The notes under the pieces: generated by a model
Databases searched by the model: none
Seen by the model: only the letters and a program-made list of their open reading frames with translations
What the model was told of the DNA's origin: nothing
Program-made: the position numbers and the translations under genes
Source: Isoperla grammatica
Taxonomy: Eukaryota > Arthropoda > Insecta > Plecoptera > Perlodidae
Assembly: GCA_945910005.1 (NCBI GenBank)
Contig: OX246747.1
Span: 36,113,250 to 36,177,249, forward strand
Direction: 5' to 3'
DNA length: 64,000 nt
Part shown: in pieces, positions 33,479-45,545 of the stretch
Layout of the letters: every line of letters starts with the position of its first letter
Position numbering within the stretch: position 1 is the first letter of the stretch

Positions 33479-36400
33479 ATGAGTGAAATCAAGAATCAGG
33501 ATCGTATATTAGAGGCTATAGATCAATTGCGTCGTCGAAAAGCTCGTCCAGATTCTCAAAGGATATGTAATTTTCTATTGCGGCGATTCTGTGTCGAGAG
33601 CCAAGACACACAGGAAGATTTAAAGCGTTTAGTAGAAGCGAAAACAGTAATTAAAGTCGAATATAAGGGCAGCATAAGTTATCGAAACGCTGCTAAATGG
33701 GCTAGATACAACAAAGTAAAAAGTAACGGCGATTTTACTAACATTATATGCGGTGCGCTCAGCGAATTAATTGTGCACGAACCAGACTACTTGGATTTCG
33801 GTGTGCCGCCCATAGAATTGCAGAAGTATACTATTGAAAAAAATAAGGAACTGTTCAGCAAGAGGAATTTGAACGCTCTTATTAAACGCGAATTAAAGTC
33901 TGGGAATCTTGTTAAACTAGAAAACGGCAATTATTCCCTAGTCGAAGATCAACAACAACCCTCGTCGCTGCCGTCTGCACCGTCAAACCTTCTTACGCCG
34001 TGTGACGACGTCGGTGAAATGGTCTCAACATCTCGGCCGCCGTCGTCAGCGTCAAGTAATCAAGAGACTGCCAAGAAAGAAAGGCAAGCTGCGAAAATGT
34101 CTGCCGCAAGAAGTGCCAAAACGAGAAAATCAAAGGCCAACAATTTGGAAAATGAATCGTCTGTTGGATCCGTGTCGCCCGACTCTCCCATGCAAAAAGA
34201 TACCGAGGACTCCGAAAATGCAACGGGGCCAAACTCTTCTGCTGGCTCTCGTCCGGGGATGCGCCGGAAGGTAAGAAAAAAACGTTAATTTTGTAATCCT
34301 TAGTACTTTGTGAATTTTTTGGTTATGGCGTTTTTGGTATGTGTGATGTATTTATGATACAAATTGTATTTTAATATATAGCGCGTTGCCAGCTGCTGCT
34401 GTCTCGTCTGCCATAACCTTGAAACCATGATGGCGGACCCGTCTTGAGATTACAACACAAAACATGCCCATACGTTCAAACGAATAGTTTAAAAACGGTT
34501 ATCGGTAGAGCGTTACTTGAAGCCCAAAATTATAAAGGAAGTTTAGATGTATGCTAATACTTTTTTTCTATTTCCCGATAGCTGTACCATTAGGAAAGTC
34601 ATTCATTGTAACTTCCCCACTTTCCCTTACCATTTCCCAATGAGACTTGACAGATTTTTAGTATTCTAAATTAAATAAACTAAAGTAAAAGTCACTTGCT
34701 CGTACGCCTATTAGCTTGCTTAAAATGTGCCTGTACTAGGCCCTAGGCCTAGGCCTAGGCCTTCAGTGTGATTGAAAAAATATTAGTGGGAGGACTCTTA
34801 AATTTAGGCCTAGGAGGCCCATATATCGCATATTTTTTCTAAAACACTTATGTAAACTGAAACTGGGCATATTGATAGGTTGTAATGTAGGCCTATTTAT
34901 ATAGGACAGCACCTCGTTAAACCAGAATTGTATGGTTATAAAAACTTGCTTAACTCGGTAATACTGTCCGTAATTAGTGTGTATTAACATCTCACGTATA
35001 TGTCAACATCATTTCTTCCAGCGAGCAGCAAAAAAAGTTTTTGACCCCTCGGATAACAACCTTCCCAAGAAAAAACGGGGACGACCTTTTGGAAGTAAAA
35101 ACAAAGATACCCGTGAGCGTGAGCGTGAGCGCGAGCGCGAGTTAAAAGAAGAGGAAGACGATGTTGATCAAGACATACTGATGGGCCCAAAACTATTCTG
35201 CTACATTTGCCATCAACAAGGCAGCAACCGACAGGGCCACCATGACAACCTTATTGCGTGTCGTGATTGTACCAATAAGGGTAAGTAATTGTATTTATTT
35301 TGTTTCATGTACAGGGACCTACTTAACTTTATGTTTTCACAGTCAATAACCTAAAAAAAAATAAAGTAGTTTGTTATTAATTGTCTAGATTACCGTTGGA
35401 TCTAGACCAATGCAGTTGACGACAATAAATGTCTCAATCTTTGAAATGTTTAAATAGAAAACGTGACGTTTAGTAACAATTTGTCCACAGCTCACCCAAA
35501 GTGCACCGAACGTGACATAGAAGGAGAGCGCTTGTTGGCGTGGCAATGCTTCCACTGCAAGACCTGCTGTGTTTGTTCGGAGACCGACGAATATGTGAGT
35601 TGATCTTTGATTTAATTTTTCTATACCGGTACAGGTCTAGTTTTCCCATTAGATCGTACTTTTAAAACCAGATTTTATGATTATGTTTTAAGTTTCTAAT
35701 CTATTGCTGTTCTGTTTACATCTTTAATTATAACACTGATGGGCCTATTTATTTCAGTCCGGTAATAAATTAATAGGCCTAGATAATGTAAAATTCATAT
35801 ATTCTAAGTTAAGGTAGCTCAACATACAACCCCAACACATCCCTACAAATGCTTTGGTCATGAAGAAGGGACTCGTGGCCAATCAGCGATCGCTATTCTA
35901 ACTTGGAGCTATCGCTGCTCGGCCACGAACCGTTCACCACTTAAGCGTTTGTAATGTTGTTCCTGGACGACTCAAATAGCCGCGTTCCCGAATTCATTGG
36001 ATTACTGATCTCACTGAGCCAACAGTAGCTGCCTAATCCAAGTATTCCACAATTCATCTGGAAATTGCTTCTTACATGTTACCGAATCAATATTTAAGTT
36101 ATTTCTATTGGGTATTCCCTCCATTTACAAGGCAAAACAAGTCGTATTAGTGTCCCATGTTCTGGCGTCACGACGGGTAATGACTCGTGCTAGACGAAAT
36201 GTGCGCGCAAAGATTGATTGATTGAGGTCTTTTATTAAAAGGCGGGAATGCGGGATTAAGGCTAGCGAAACCTTATCTTCCATCCAACCCTTTTAAGGTG
36301 ATACAGTACATGATAGACAATACATATTACAGTAGGTAAGACAGTAGTAGGTTAGACAACCAGAGCAGGCCAGATCAAGAAGCTAATTTATACTGGATAG

Positions 36401-36496
36401 CAAGAAAAATGAATGGCTGAAAAGTCATCATTGCATAAGAGAAAAAAAAAAAAAACAGTAGGTGCATAATAAAGAGACATAGTGTGAAGAGAGAGA

Positions 36497-36528
<32 letters not shown>

Positions 36529-39500
36529 AAGGTCTTTTATTAAAGGGCGGGATTAAAGCTAGCGAAACCTTATCTTCCATCCAACCCTTTTAAGGTGATA
36601 CAGTACATGATATACAGTAGGCTACATAATACAGTAGGTACATAATAGAAAGTCTTAGTGTGAATATTTAAGAGAAAGAAACATTAAAAAAAAATAATTA
36701 TGATAGTAACAAAGAGGTCGCTCGGCAAAGCGTGTGAACGGACATCGGTTTTCAGGAAACGATGGTGATATGTCGGGCGTGCGACGACGCCTACCACCTC
36801 ACGTGTCACGCTCCGTCCGTCAGCACCAAGTTCAAGGGGCCGTTCCTCTGCTCGCGCTGCTCCAAGTCCAAGGTCAAGCTGGAGGTCAAACAGGAGCCGA
36901 TGCCGATGGACAGTACGTATTGTATTGTATTTATTGTGCAGCTCTTGAATTACATTTTATATGGTGTAACAAGTACAACCATTGTAACATTTGCATTGTC
37001 ATTTCTTTACATAAAAACATACAATTGTTCATGTACTTTCTTAAAAGCTATGTTTAAAGTATGGACTTAAACTATAGGGCCTTATATAAACTACTACTTG
37101 CAGATATGCATAGACAGTATGTACCACACTAACAGTCATACCTAGAATTCCTTACAAGCTAGGCATAAAATACAACTACTGTATACAAATAATATAAACT
37201 ACTAGACTAGTGCAAATGCGTACATTACGAGACGCTAACTAACGTGATTGATGATGATCTCTAATGATGATGATTAATGGTGATGATTATCATCTAGGTA
37301 CACTAGATTAATCAATCGCTTCGGACACGCGCCGAGTTAATTGTTTTGGTTTTGTTTCATGCAGTCAGTGATATCATTGGTAAGTGTTCAATGTGTGCAT
37401 TATACTGGAGATTCAGTTCAATTCTATCCAAATCATTGTATTTCGCATCTATATATGTATCACATTTAGAGTCTGTAATTATCATCTTATTACATCTATT
37501 GTGGACCAGTTTTATTTGGTACATTTTATTACATTAATTAGTAGGTAATCAATTTACATTACCAATAATAACCTAAATGATTCAAGTATTTAAAACTTTT
37601 TTAATCCAGTATTAGTTCTCACAAAACCCCATATCACACTAATTTACCACTTCCAATATTGTTTACTGTTCTCAAGATATAATAATAATAATCGTTAACT
37701 CAGTTCCGACTGTGTGTCGGGTTGAGTGGTAGTTTTCCACCGTTATCTAGGGCATGAAACTTGTAGATATTGATCTTGCCAGACTCTGTGTTTCTTCCTC
37801 ATCCTCCTGCCGTTTCTCTACCAATTTATTCCACTCTCAAGGTATTACTACTTTGCTGTTTCAATTTGTGACTACGCTCTGCTGCGGTCCAAACGGTAAA
37901 GCAACGAAGCACTCAATAAATTCGAAGTTGTTCTGAATCGGCCTTGTTGATTCTGGCATTTGTTCGCAGGTGTTCGCACTGTCCGATCACTGATTCATAC
38001 GTTTAGTATTTAAAATATCGATCTTTGATTGGTTATCGCTCACTCGTCGACGGTGTTCGAAGCCTACAGGGTTGGTTTAGTCGCTTTAAATTAAAGTCCC
38101 CCACTGCAAATCAGTGTAGTTACCGAGTGGGTAGACTCTAGATGTGAATTTATTTATTTATTTATTGATCCAGACTGCATCGTGTGTCGTGTGTCTGTCT
38201 GCAGGAGTGTCTCGGTCGACCCCCTCCCCCCCCACCTCGACGTCGTCCTCCTCCCCCCTCGCCTCCCCGCTACCCAACTCGTCGTCCGGGGTGTCAAGTC
38301 TCGCCGACGAGCCGCCGGACGAAGACGTCGTCCCCGACCCGTCAGCGTGGTCGGTCGACCAGGTTGCTGACTACCTGAGACAGCGCGGCTACCTGTTGCA
38401 GGCGGGCATCTTCCAACAACACGTGAGTACACGGTAGCCTAGTCGCCCTAACTTAAATACAAATGGAGAAAATTGGAAAAATTATACTGATAGCAGAAAT
38501 CAATTGGTAACCCTTATAAAAAATAAAAAGAGAGCTTATTATTCACAAAAGATTAGTGATTCAAAAAATAGACCAAAGGAAATGTGGCAAATTTTGAAAT
38601 GCTTGTACCAAGGTAAACCAACAGCTGATTATAAGGAACTCTATTTTTATGATAAGAAAGTTAAGGGAGAAAAAAACATAGCAAAGGCATTTAGTGAATA
38701 TTTTATAAAAAGTATTGAAGACATAACTGACAATATAGAGGGAAGTGTAAATATACCGCAGGCACTTCTTGCAGTAAAAGAATATGATGGCCCAAATAGA
38801 CTTGAAATGTTTCAAAGCGTAGGGGTTGAAAAAATAGTAAATATAATTAAGAACTTAAAAACGTCAGCACCAGGCGAAGATGGCATTACCGAAAAAGTCC
38901 TAAAGGTCCTAGTTCCTATTATTAAAGTACATTTAACAAATATTGTAAATAAATCACTTACGATAGGAGTAGTGCCAGAGTGTTTAAAAAAAAGTATCAT
39001 AACACCAGTACCTAAAACTGTAAAACCAATAGATGGTGAACTTTTTAGGCCAATAAACATTCTGCAAACGACTGAGAAAATTTTAGAATATGTCATTAAG
39101 GAGCAATTGAATACATATATAAGTGAAAATGGAATTCTTACAGAAAGCCAATCAGGTTTTAGAAACCAGCATAACTGTGAAACAGCAATTCAGTATGTAG
39201 TTGAGGAATTGAAAAATAACATGCAACAAGAAAAAATTAGTATTGTAGTATCAATTGACTTAAAAAGAGCATTCGAGACAATAGATCGATCTATTCTAAT
39301 AAAAAAACTAGAAAAATATGGAATAGTAGGTAAGGCTTTACAATGGGTAATCTCATATCTGAAGACAAGAGTACAAAAGGTAAAAATAGGAAACAATTCA
39401 TCAGATTACAAAGAAAATACTCAGGGAGTCCCTCAAGGGACTGTGTTGGGTCCCTTACTATTTATAATTTATATAAATGACATTGGAAACATACTAAAAT

Positions 39501-40979
39501 ATTGTAAAATCTTCCTTTATGCAGATGATGCACTAATTGTATGTACAGGAACCACATTACAAGAAGTAATAAATAACCTAAAGTATGATCTAAAACTAAT
39601 TGAACAATGGTTACGAATTAACAGGCTAAAAATAAACGTCTCGAAAACCAAAGCAATGGTTTTGTGCTTAAATAAAATCAGAAATAAAATAAAAGAAGAA
39701 TTATTAGAACTTTGGATTACACTGGACAAAGAAAGAGTAGAAATTGTTAATGATATACAATACTTAGGGGCAATTTTAGATGAAAACTTAAATTTTAAAG
39801 CACACGGAAATTACATTGCAAAAAAAATGGCAAGAAAGGTAGGACTATTTTGTCGCATACATAATAATGTGCCCCTAAAGTCAAAAATCCAGATCTATCA
39901 AGCAATTGTTGCTCCTATCATAGATTATTGCAGTTCCATACTATTTATGTTAAATAAAAATGAGATAGAGATACTTCAGAAAATTCAAAACAAAGCTATG
40001 AGAAGTATTCTGCGAGTAAACAGAGAAACATCTATAACCAAGATGTGTGAAGCACTATGTTGGCAAACAATAAAGGAGCGAATACTGCTAAATACATTAT
40101 GCCTCATAAATAAAATATCTCATGGAAAGGCACCAAATTACTTAAGTAAGAAATTGATTTTGAACTCTGAAATACAAAAATATAACCTACGAAATAAAAC
40201 AAATATTTTTGTAAAAAGAATAAACAGTGGATTTGGAGAAAAATCAATTTTTATAAGAGGTATAAATATATTTAATCGTGTACCACAAAACATAAGGGAT
40301 ATTAAGGATAGTTATAAATTTAGAAGAGAATGTTGGACCTGGATTAAAGAATGTAAATGTAAAATAATGTAACTATGTCTGTTCTTGTATATTTATGTAC
40401 TTATGTAAATGAAAAATAGCATTTATGCTAATAATAAAGATACTACTACTAAGATTAATAAGCTGAGAGAAGATGAATATGAATAAGCAAGTGACATGTG
40501 ACTTTCGTGCATCTGTACTCTGTAATTATAGTTATTAATTAATGAAGATGGAGAGGCTTATCTTCAATGCCGACCCAACGCAGAGTTGGACGTGGCAACA
40601 GATGATGATAATGATGATGAATTAATGAAGAGCCGTCATAGCAGCAAGTCACATAATAAACAGTAAATTTTGTGTGTCTGTATTCTGTCTGTGTGTTGTG
40701 AGGAAAATCATTTCCTCTTACCGATTCCATCAATATAGGTCCTACTATAAATAAACACTGTTTAAATTGAATTGAACTGCATACGTTATGTTTGTGGCTG
40801 ATGATTGTCGTGTCTCGTGTGTCCGACAGGAGATCGACGGCCAAGCGCTTCTCCTGCTCAAGCGCTCGGACGTGCTTACCGGACTCGCCATGAAGCTGGG
40901 CCCCGCGTTGAAGGCGTACAAGCAGGTGAAGCGGCTTCAGATACGCAGCTCCGACCCGACCCTCCTGTGGGCATCGTAA
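33479..40979 (+). CDS. SAMD1-like chromatin reader: two winged helices, AT-hook, double PHD finger, SAM domain
   Basis: Exons: 33479-34270, 35022-35280, 35491-35594, 36756-36912, 37365-37379 (microexon), 38205-38422, 40830-40979; phases agree and give 564 aa (559 without the microexon). Residues ~8-75 form a SAMD1/KAT6-type winged helix ([25 protein letters not shown]). Residues ~80-157 resemble the KAT6 H15-like second winged helix. An AT-hook ([13 protein letters not shown]) lies at ~280-292. Residues ~318-425 are a double PHD finger with regular Cys/His spacing ([43 protein letters not shown]), as in KAT6A/B and DPF proteins. A VKQEP SUMO-acceptor-like site follows. Residues ~495-550 are a SAM domain closest to SAMD1 ([20 protein letters not shown]). 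Expected role: nuclear chromatin/CpG-DNA and acylated-histone reader. There is no MYST acetyltransferase domain. Vertebrate SAMD1, as I know it, lacks the PHD fingers. Confidence 0.85.
34271..35021. other. SAMD1-like intron 1
   Basis: No exon or clear repeat; GGCCTAGGCCTAGGCC near 34740-34760 and the exon 2 acceptor TTTCTTCCAG at the end. Confidence 0.4.
36205..36345 (-). repeat. SINE-like repeat with (AATC)n tail, copy 1
   Basis: Starts with GATTGATTGATTGAGG then TCTTTTATTAAAAGGCGGGA, GCTAGCGAAACCTTATCTTC and CAACCCTTTTAAGGTGATAC. The tetranucleotide run at the left means the element reads on the minus strand. A second copy lies at 36496-36630. Confidence 0.65.
36496..36630 (-). repeat. SINE-like repeat with (AATC)n tail, copy 2
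   Basis: A run of about seven GATT units and then the same body as 36205-36345 with a short deletion. Two copies ~290 bp apart in the same orientation, in the SAMD1-like intron between exons 3 and 4. Confidence 0.65.
37365..37379 (+). other. 15-nt microexon of the SAMD1-like gene
   Basis: Preceded by the strong acceptor TTTTGGTTTTGTTTCATGCAG and followed by the perfect donor GTAAGT. Its 15 nt (TCAGTGATATCATTG) keep the frame whether included (adds ISDIIG in place of one Arg) or skipped, since both neighbouring junctions have matching phase. Inclusion would place D-I-I-G-V just downstream of the VKQEP site. Confidence 0.6.
37885..38150 (+). repeat. SINE copy (same family as 26101)
   Basis: Contains AACGGTAAAGCAACGAAGCA, GTTCGCAGGTGTTCGCACTG, GATTGGTTATCGCTCACTCG and GTGGGTAGACTCTAGATGTG, then a (TTTA)n tail to 38166. 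It ends about 40 bp before the SAMD1-like exon that starts at 38205. Confidence 0.65.
38438..40452 (+). mobile_element. Non-LTR retrotransposon (LINE), 5'-truncated, with intact reverse transcriptase frame
   Basis: An open frame of ~645 codons to 40372 contains the reverse transcriptase core: [43 protein letters not shown] (first catalytic Asp kept), [19 protein letters not shown] and the YADD catalytic box ([10 protein letters not shown]), then the thumb ([17 protein letters not shown]). No endonuclease domain precedes it, so it is 5'-truncated. The open frame begins at 38438, about 15 bp after the donor of the SAMD1-like exon ending at 38422. The 3' end has ATAATAAAGATACTACTACTA. Codon use is very AT-rich, unlike the GC-rich host exons, and the frame is unbroken, so the insertion is fairly young. 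It is in the same orientation as the host gene. Confidence 0.9.
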
Positions 40980-43850
40980 GCCAACCCTCTCGGACCCTCG
41001 CGCAGATGTAGTAACCTAAATCTGTAATTATTTTTATTAGGGCTAGCCTATATGATGTCACGTCAAAAAAAAAATTGAAGCTTTTTTTTTAAACTTTACA
41101 TTTTGAATGAAACCCCAATTTTGGTTCACAAATCAAGTGTTGTCAGAAATATCAGACATTTTTAAATTCTCTTTTTTTTTACCCTTTTTGCACGTAGGTA
41201 TGCATTTTGAAACATCTCAAATAAAGGTACCGGGTGTCACATTGAAATGAAAAAAGGAAACTCAATGTTTTTCATCTAGAGACATTTTTTTTTTTTTTTT
41301 TGAGTTAGGGATCGATGATAGGTTAAGCGGCTCATTTGAGCATAATAACATCCAAACGTTGGGTCTGAAAGGGTTAAACTGCGACCGGCCCGCAGTTTTT
41401 GCATTGTGTCTGTACATATGTACGTATATATAGGTATATATATTTTTTTTTTTACAACTTTATGATATATTTTTGGTGTAACCACGTAATAAAAATGTGT
41501 CGCCGCCTCTATACTGCAGGGGTAATGCGTTCTGTTACATTGTTGAGCAAGTGTGGGTAGATTTAAGCGGGTTCAGGGGGGGAACTGATATACTGTAGAT
41601 TTAAACACATCACGTACCTCAAGAGGGTAACACATTGACGTCGCCGACGAAGAGAAGTTTAGCTGTTTTTGCATTCATGGCACGTTGGGGTCATTTCACA
41701 TACACGTATAGATGACGGATACTATTTAAAATCAGCTGGAGCAAAGGAGTGAAGAGGGGTGGATCTCTTGTTGATCCAAGCAAGTATCTGTGCAGAGCAA
41801 TGAAAGCAGTTAAATATTGCAATGGTCCCAATTTTTGTACAGGGTATACTACTGTACTGCACTGTGTTTTGCGTAGGCCTACTGTGTACGCAAAATTGTG
41901 AACCGAGTGAATCTAAAATTTAAATATTTATACGTAACAAGGGAAGAAATCTATATATTACAACATTACTTTTTCAAATTTTTATTGGGAGAAAAAAAAT
42001 GTATGAAGTATGGAAGCAGGTATTTTGGGGTGAGAGGGGAGAACGAAGGACGGTTAATTGGTGAACGTTTCTACAATTTCTATTTTATTACAATTCAAAA
42101 TTTGCGAATGTTTTTTAACAGTAAATTAATTGTTTTGCATCTTTAACCGATTTTGTATTTTGACATCAGGATTATTGAAATTCGATTTAATAATTTTCGT
42201 AATGGATGTCATCCGTACTTGAGAGAAGACTAAAGATGAATTCTAAGAATACGGCAGCTTACAGGTTACTTTGCAGCCTGGTGCGCATGTTAAGTCGTCG
42301 ACACATGGTCACCATTGTCTAACCATTAGAATATTGTGAACTTTTAATTTAATTATAATATAATTTAATATTAGACAGATATTGTACATCTGTTGTCTTC
42401 ATTTCATTAGTATATGCATAGTTGAAAGTTGCAGTGTAGATTTAGTATACATACATTTATAGAATATTAATTTGTTGTTACATTTTCTTTGGGTGCAATA
42501 TCAGTGTAGGCCTAATATCCTATTTGTAATTGGGTAAATCATTGGTAATAAGCATGTCCTCGCACGGTTTTTGTATTACTTGCTGGATTACAGTTACGTA
42601 CCGGTATCAATATTTTTAAGCACTATTTATTTATTTTTTTTTTTTTTTTTAGAAGTAATCAATGCATGGAATTTCAATTTAGGCCTACTTTTAAACTTGC
42701 ATATACATACTCATCTATTTCAGAAAATTTCTTTTTGTTGATAATGCAATTTTTTGTATTTTTACCGGGGTAAATTGTCAATAGAATAGCATGCCTCTCC
42801 CCATGGTTTCCACATTTCATGACCGAAATGTTGTATCAAACTGGGAATTTTTACTATTTTCACGTTAGTGTAACAACAGGTACCATATACAGTGAACTTA
42901 TCTACCAATACATTTGCCTGGCAATATTTTTTGTACTCTTTAGTCTTTACTTAAATTTAAATTTCTGTTTGTATAATTTTCATATACGTAGCAGTATTCT
43001 GTCTTCATGTCGCCAACTTACTACTGCCAAGAAAATGTCACTGCCAGTTAAGTTAATGTTCCATTTGTGGTTGATCAGTTTGACTGATGGGTGAATGAAT
43101 TTTGACATACTGGTCCTAAATGAAATGTTGTCATAAGCATATCTCTGTTTGGTTTCTGTAGGATTTACAGAGTTCCGGTGCCCATATTTTGCATGTACTT
43201 GATTGTCCGAACAGCGTACAGACCATAATATAACACAGTACTATACACAAGAATTGATTTTGTACAATTTATAGCCGACTGTCTACTACTTGTTAGATGA
43301 TGCCATAACCGCTCATCTCCTCTTAAGAAGACGCTCATTATTTTTAGTGAGTCAAATTGTACTGATATAATTATTTTTGTTTACTGTACTATTTTTTTGT
43401 AATCAAGATACTATATTGTTCTTCACTTATACTATTTTAAGTGAAGCATTGTTTAATTAGTCAAGGTTGCATTCTATCATTACTGTATTCATAAATCGTG
43501 TAAAAGTTTAGTGCAAAATCATTACATATTTTTTTAAGTCTTTTCATCTCGTTGTGTCTTCACATTGTGGATATTTAAGGCATATGTTACATAGTGCAGA
43601 TAAGCTCGTGCTATGTTTGGCAGCCCGTATTCACGGCGTTGGGCGAACGAGACGTCGTTTCGTAAACATTTTGTTTCGCAGAGAGAGGAGAGCGAGATCG
43701 AAAACGTGTCTTCATCTTCATTTTACACTACGTATTGTGGTTCAATCGCCTGCTTGTTCAAATGTTATCATTTAATGAATTGTACTGTACATGTAAAGCT
43801 GCATACGTCTTGCAGCCAACCTTGAATAAAGGTCAACGATTATAATTATA
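40980..43850 (+). other. Probable 3' UTR of the SAMD1-like gene
   Basis: AT-rich with no exon signal. Two AATAAA hexamers could end the transcript, at 41220-41225 and at 43825-43830. The longer choice gives a ~2.8-kb 3' UTR. Confidence 0.4.
43825..43830 (+). terminator. Candidate distal poly(A) signal
   Basis: AATAAA followed by a T/G-rich stretch (TTTGTTCTTTTTCTTCTTGATG). A proximal alternative is AATAAA at 41220-41225. Confidence 0.35.
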
Positions 43851-44069
43851 TACATACAAGTTCTCGAAATGGTTTGTTCTTTTTCTTCTTGATGTTTTCC
43901 TGCCTCCACTCCAGACAGACAGACCAGTTAACACTTCAACCATGTGTGCAGTTTTGTAGTTAAGTTTAGTTGGCACCTGCAAAACTGTTGAGCACATTAA
44001 ATGTTTTTACTCATGCCAAAATTGGTGGTACAACTTCATTTAGTAAAGATTAAAGAATAACTGGTAATG

Positions 44070-44958
44070 TAGGGTTGCCATAAGTTGTGGTGGTAAAAAG
44101 AGGACATTTTAATAAAGAGTGGTATACTCAGGGATGATGCATATAGGGGATCAGGGAGGGGTGAATCCCATAATAGGTGTAAAGCCTGATGTAGATAAGC
44201 TTGTAGTGGGCTAGTGGGAGAAACGTGTTTTTGTAGCCTGAGGCGATCCCAGCTCGCAGTGAAACCCATAGGTGTACTGGCTGATGTAGGTAAGCTTGTA
44301 GTGGGCTAGTGAGAGAAATGTGTTTTCGTAGCCTGAGGTGATCCCAGCTCGCAGTGAAACCCATAATAGGTGTAAAGCCTGGTGTATATAAGCTTGTAGT
44401 GGGCTAGTGAGAGAAATGTGTTTTCGTAGCCTGAGGTGATTGCAGCTCGCCGTGCAACCCATAATAGGTGTCAAGTCTGGTGTAGATAAGCTTGTAGTGG
44501 GCTAGTGAGAGAAATGTGTTTTCGTAGCCTGAGGTGATTGCAGCTCGCGGTGAAACCCATACTAGGTGTAAAGCCTGGTGTAGATAAGCTTGATCCTACA
44601 ATCCGTTATCTGTGCTTCTATATACATGTTTTAAAATTATAAGAATCGTGTTTGTAGTTAGGCCTAGTAGGGAGGGGCGGGGTTTAAGCCCCAAAATTCC
44701 CTTTGGTATGCCACTGAAAATAATGATACCATTTACACTTATAGCAGTGTTGTAAGGGACCTGAGGCCTTAATGCGACTAATCGAATGGTGAACATGACA
44801 CCTGCATTTTTCGTGAAATAGACGCGATCCGCCGATCCGGCCGAAGTGAAACAAAAAATCCGGACATTTACTGCTTTTATTAAAAAGCCGCCCGGACGCA
44901 TAAAGAGCATACGAAAAAGAGGACATGTCCGGGTTTAACCGGACAAATGGCAACCCTA
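44070..44958. mobile_element. hAT-type MITE carrying an internal minisatellite
   Basis: Inverted ends TAGGGTTGCCAT and ATGGCAACCCTA (end bases 44070 and 44958), with 8-bp flanks TGGTAATG and TAGTAATG (one mismatch). From ~44160 to 44590 it holds about 4.3 copies of a ~98-bp unit (CCCATAATAGGTGTAAAGCC...GATAAGCTTGTAGTGGGCTA). No transposase. Its ends are shared with the MITE at 13208. Confidence 0.88.
44160..44592. repeat. ~98-bp minisatellite inside the MITE
   Basis: Units start near 44166, 44265, 44356, 44457 and 44555 (last one partial), each with AAGCTTGTAGTGGGCTAGTG and GTAGCCTGAGG(C/T)GAT. Small length differences between units. Confidence 0.88.
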
Positions 44959-44966
44959 TAGTAATG

Positions 44967-45545
44967 AAGCCATGAAACTTGTTTTGTATGGATTCAATCA
45001 TTAATGTGTGTGGGGGTGTGCCCAGATCTTGTACTTTCAAGCAATGTGTTGCACTGTTAACCAAATCATTTGGCTACATTCAGTTGATGGTACGTTTTGA
45101 AATCTTCTCACTTCAACGCCTTTTCGGATAGACCTAAAACATTGTATAGTGACACACTTCAAATAACAAGGAGAGGAAAAAAGACAAGAGTTTTTCAGAC
45201 TAGAAGGTTTTACTGTTTTAAAATAGGTATGGCAATATAAATAAAATCATGTTTTATTGTATTGTAAACACAAAGAAGAGATTTTCAGTGGAATGGACAA
45301 TCTCATATTTTGTACAAACAAGTCACAGTGTCTTGAATAATTGTGTTTAGCTGTACCTGTACAGTATGCAACATAAAAAATCAAGGGTAAGAATTGAGAA
45401 CATGCATTTACTCTAACAACTCTTTTTTGCACTCGTTTATTATCCGATATGGTAACTGATTGTTATTCCTCACCAACGTATACAATTATCTAAGAAATGA
45501 CTCATAAATTAGACTCTGTCAAACAATAATATGGCGAGTGCAATA
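44967..45545. other. Intergenic, no feature seen
   Basis: AT-rich sequence between the minisatellite-bearing MITE and the cluster of elements downstream of IMP4. No gene or repeat that I can support. Confidence 0.4.

Noticed and set aside
35811..35975. Imperfect inverted repeat around CGTGGCC...GGCCACG
   Set aside because: Arms pair only partly and the boundaries are unclear, so I did not list it as an element.
38561..39729. Minus-strand frames within the LINE
   Set aside because: Shadows of the intact reverse transcriptase frame on the plus strand.
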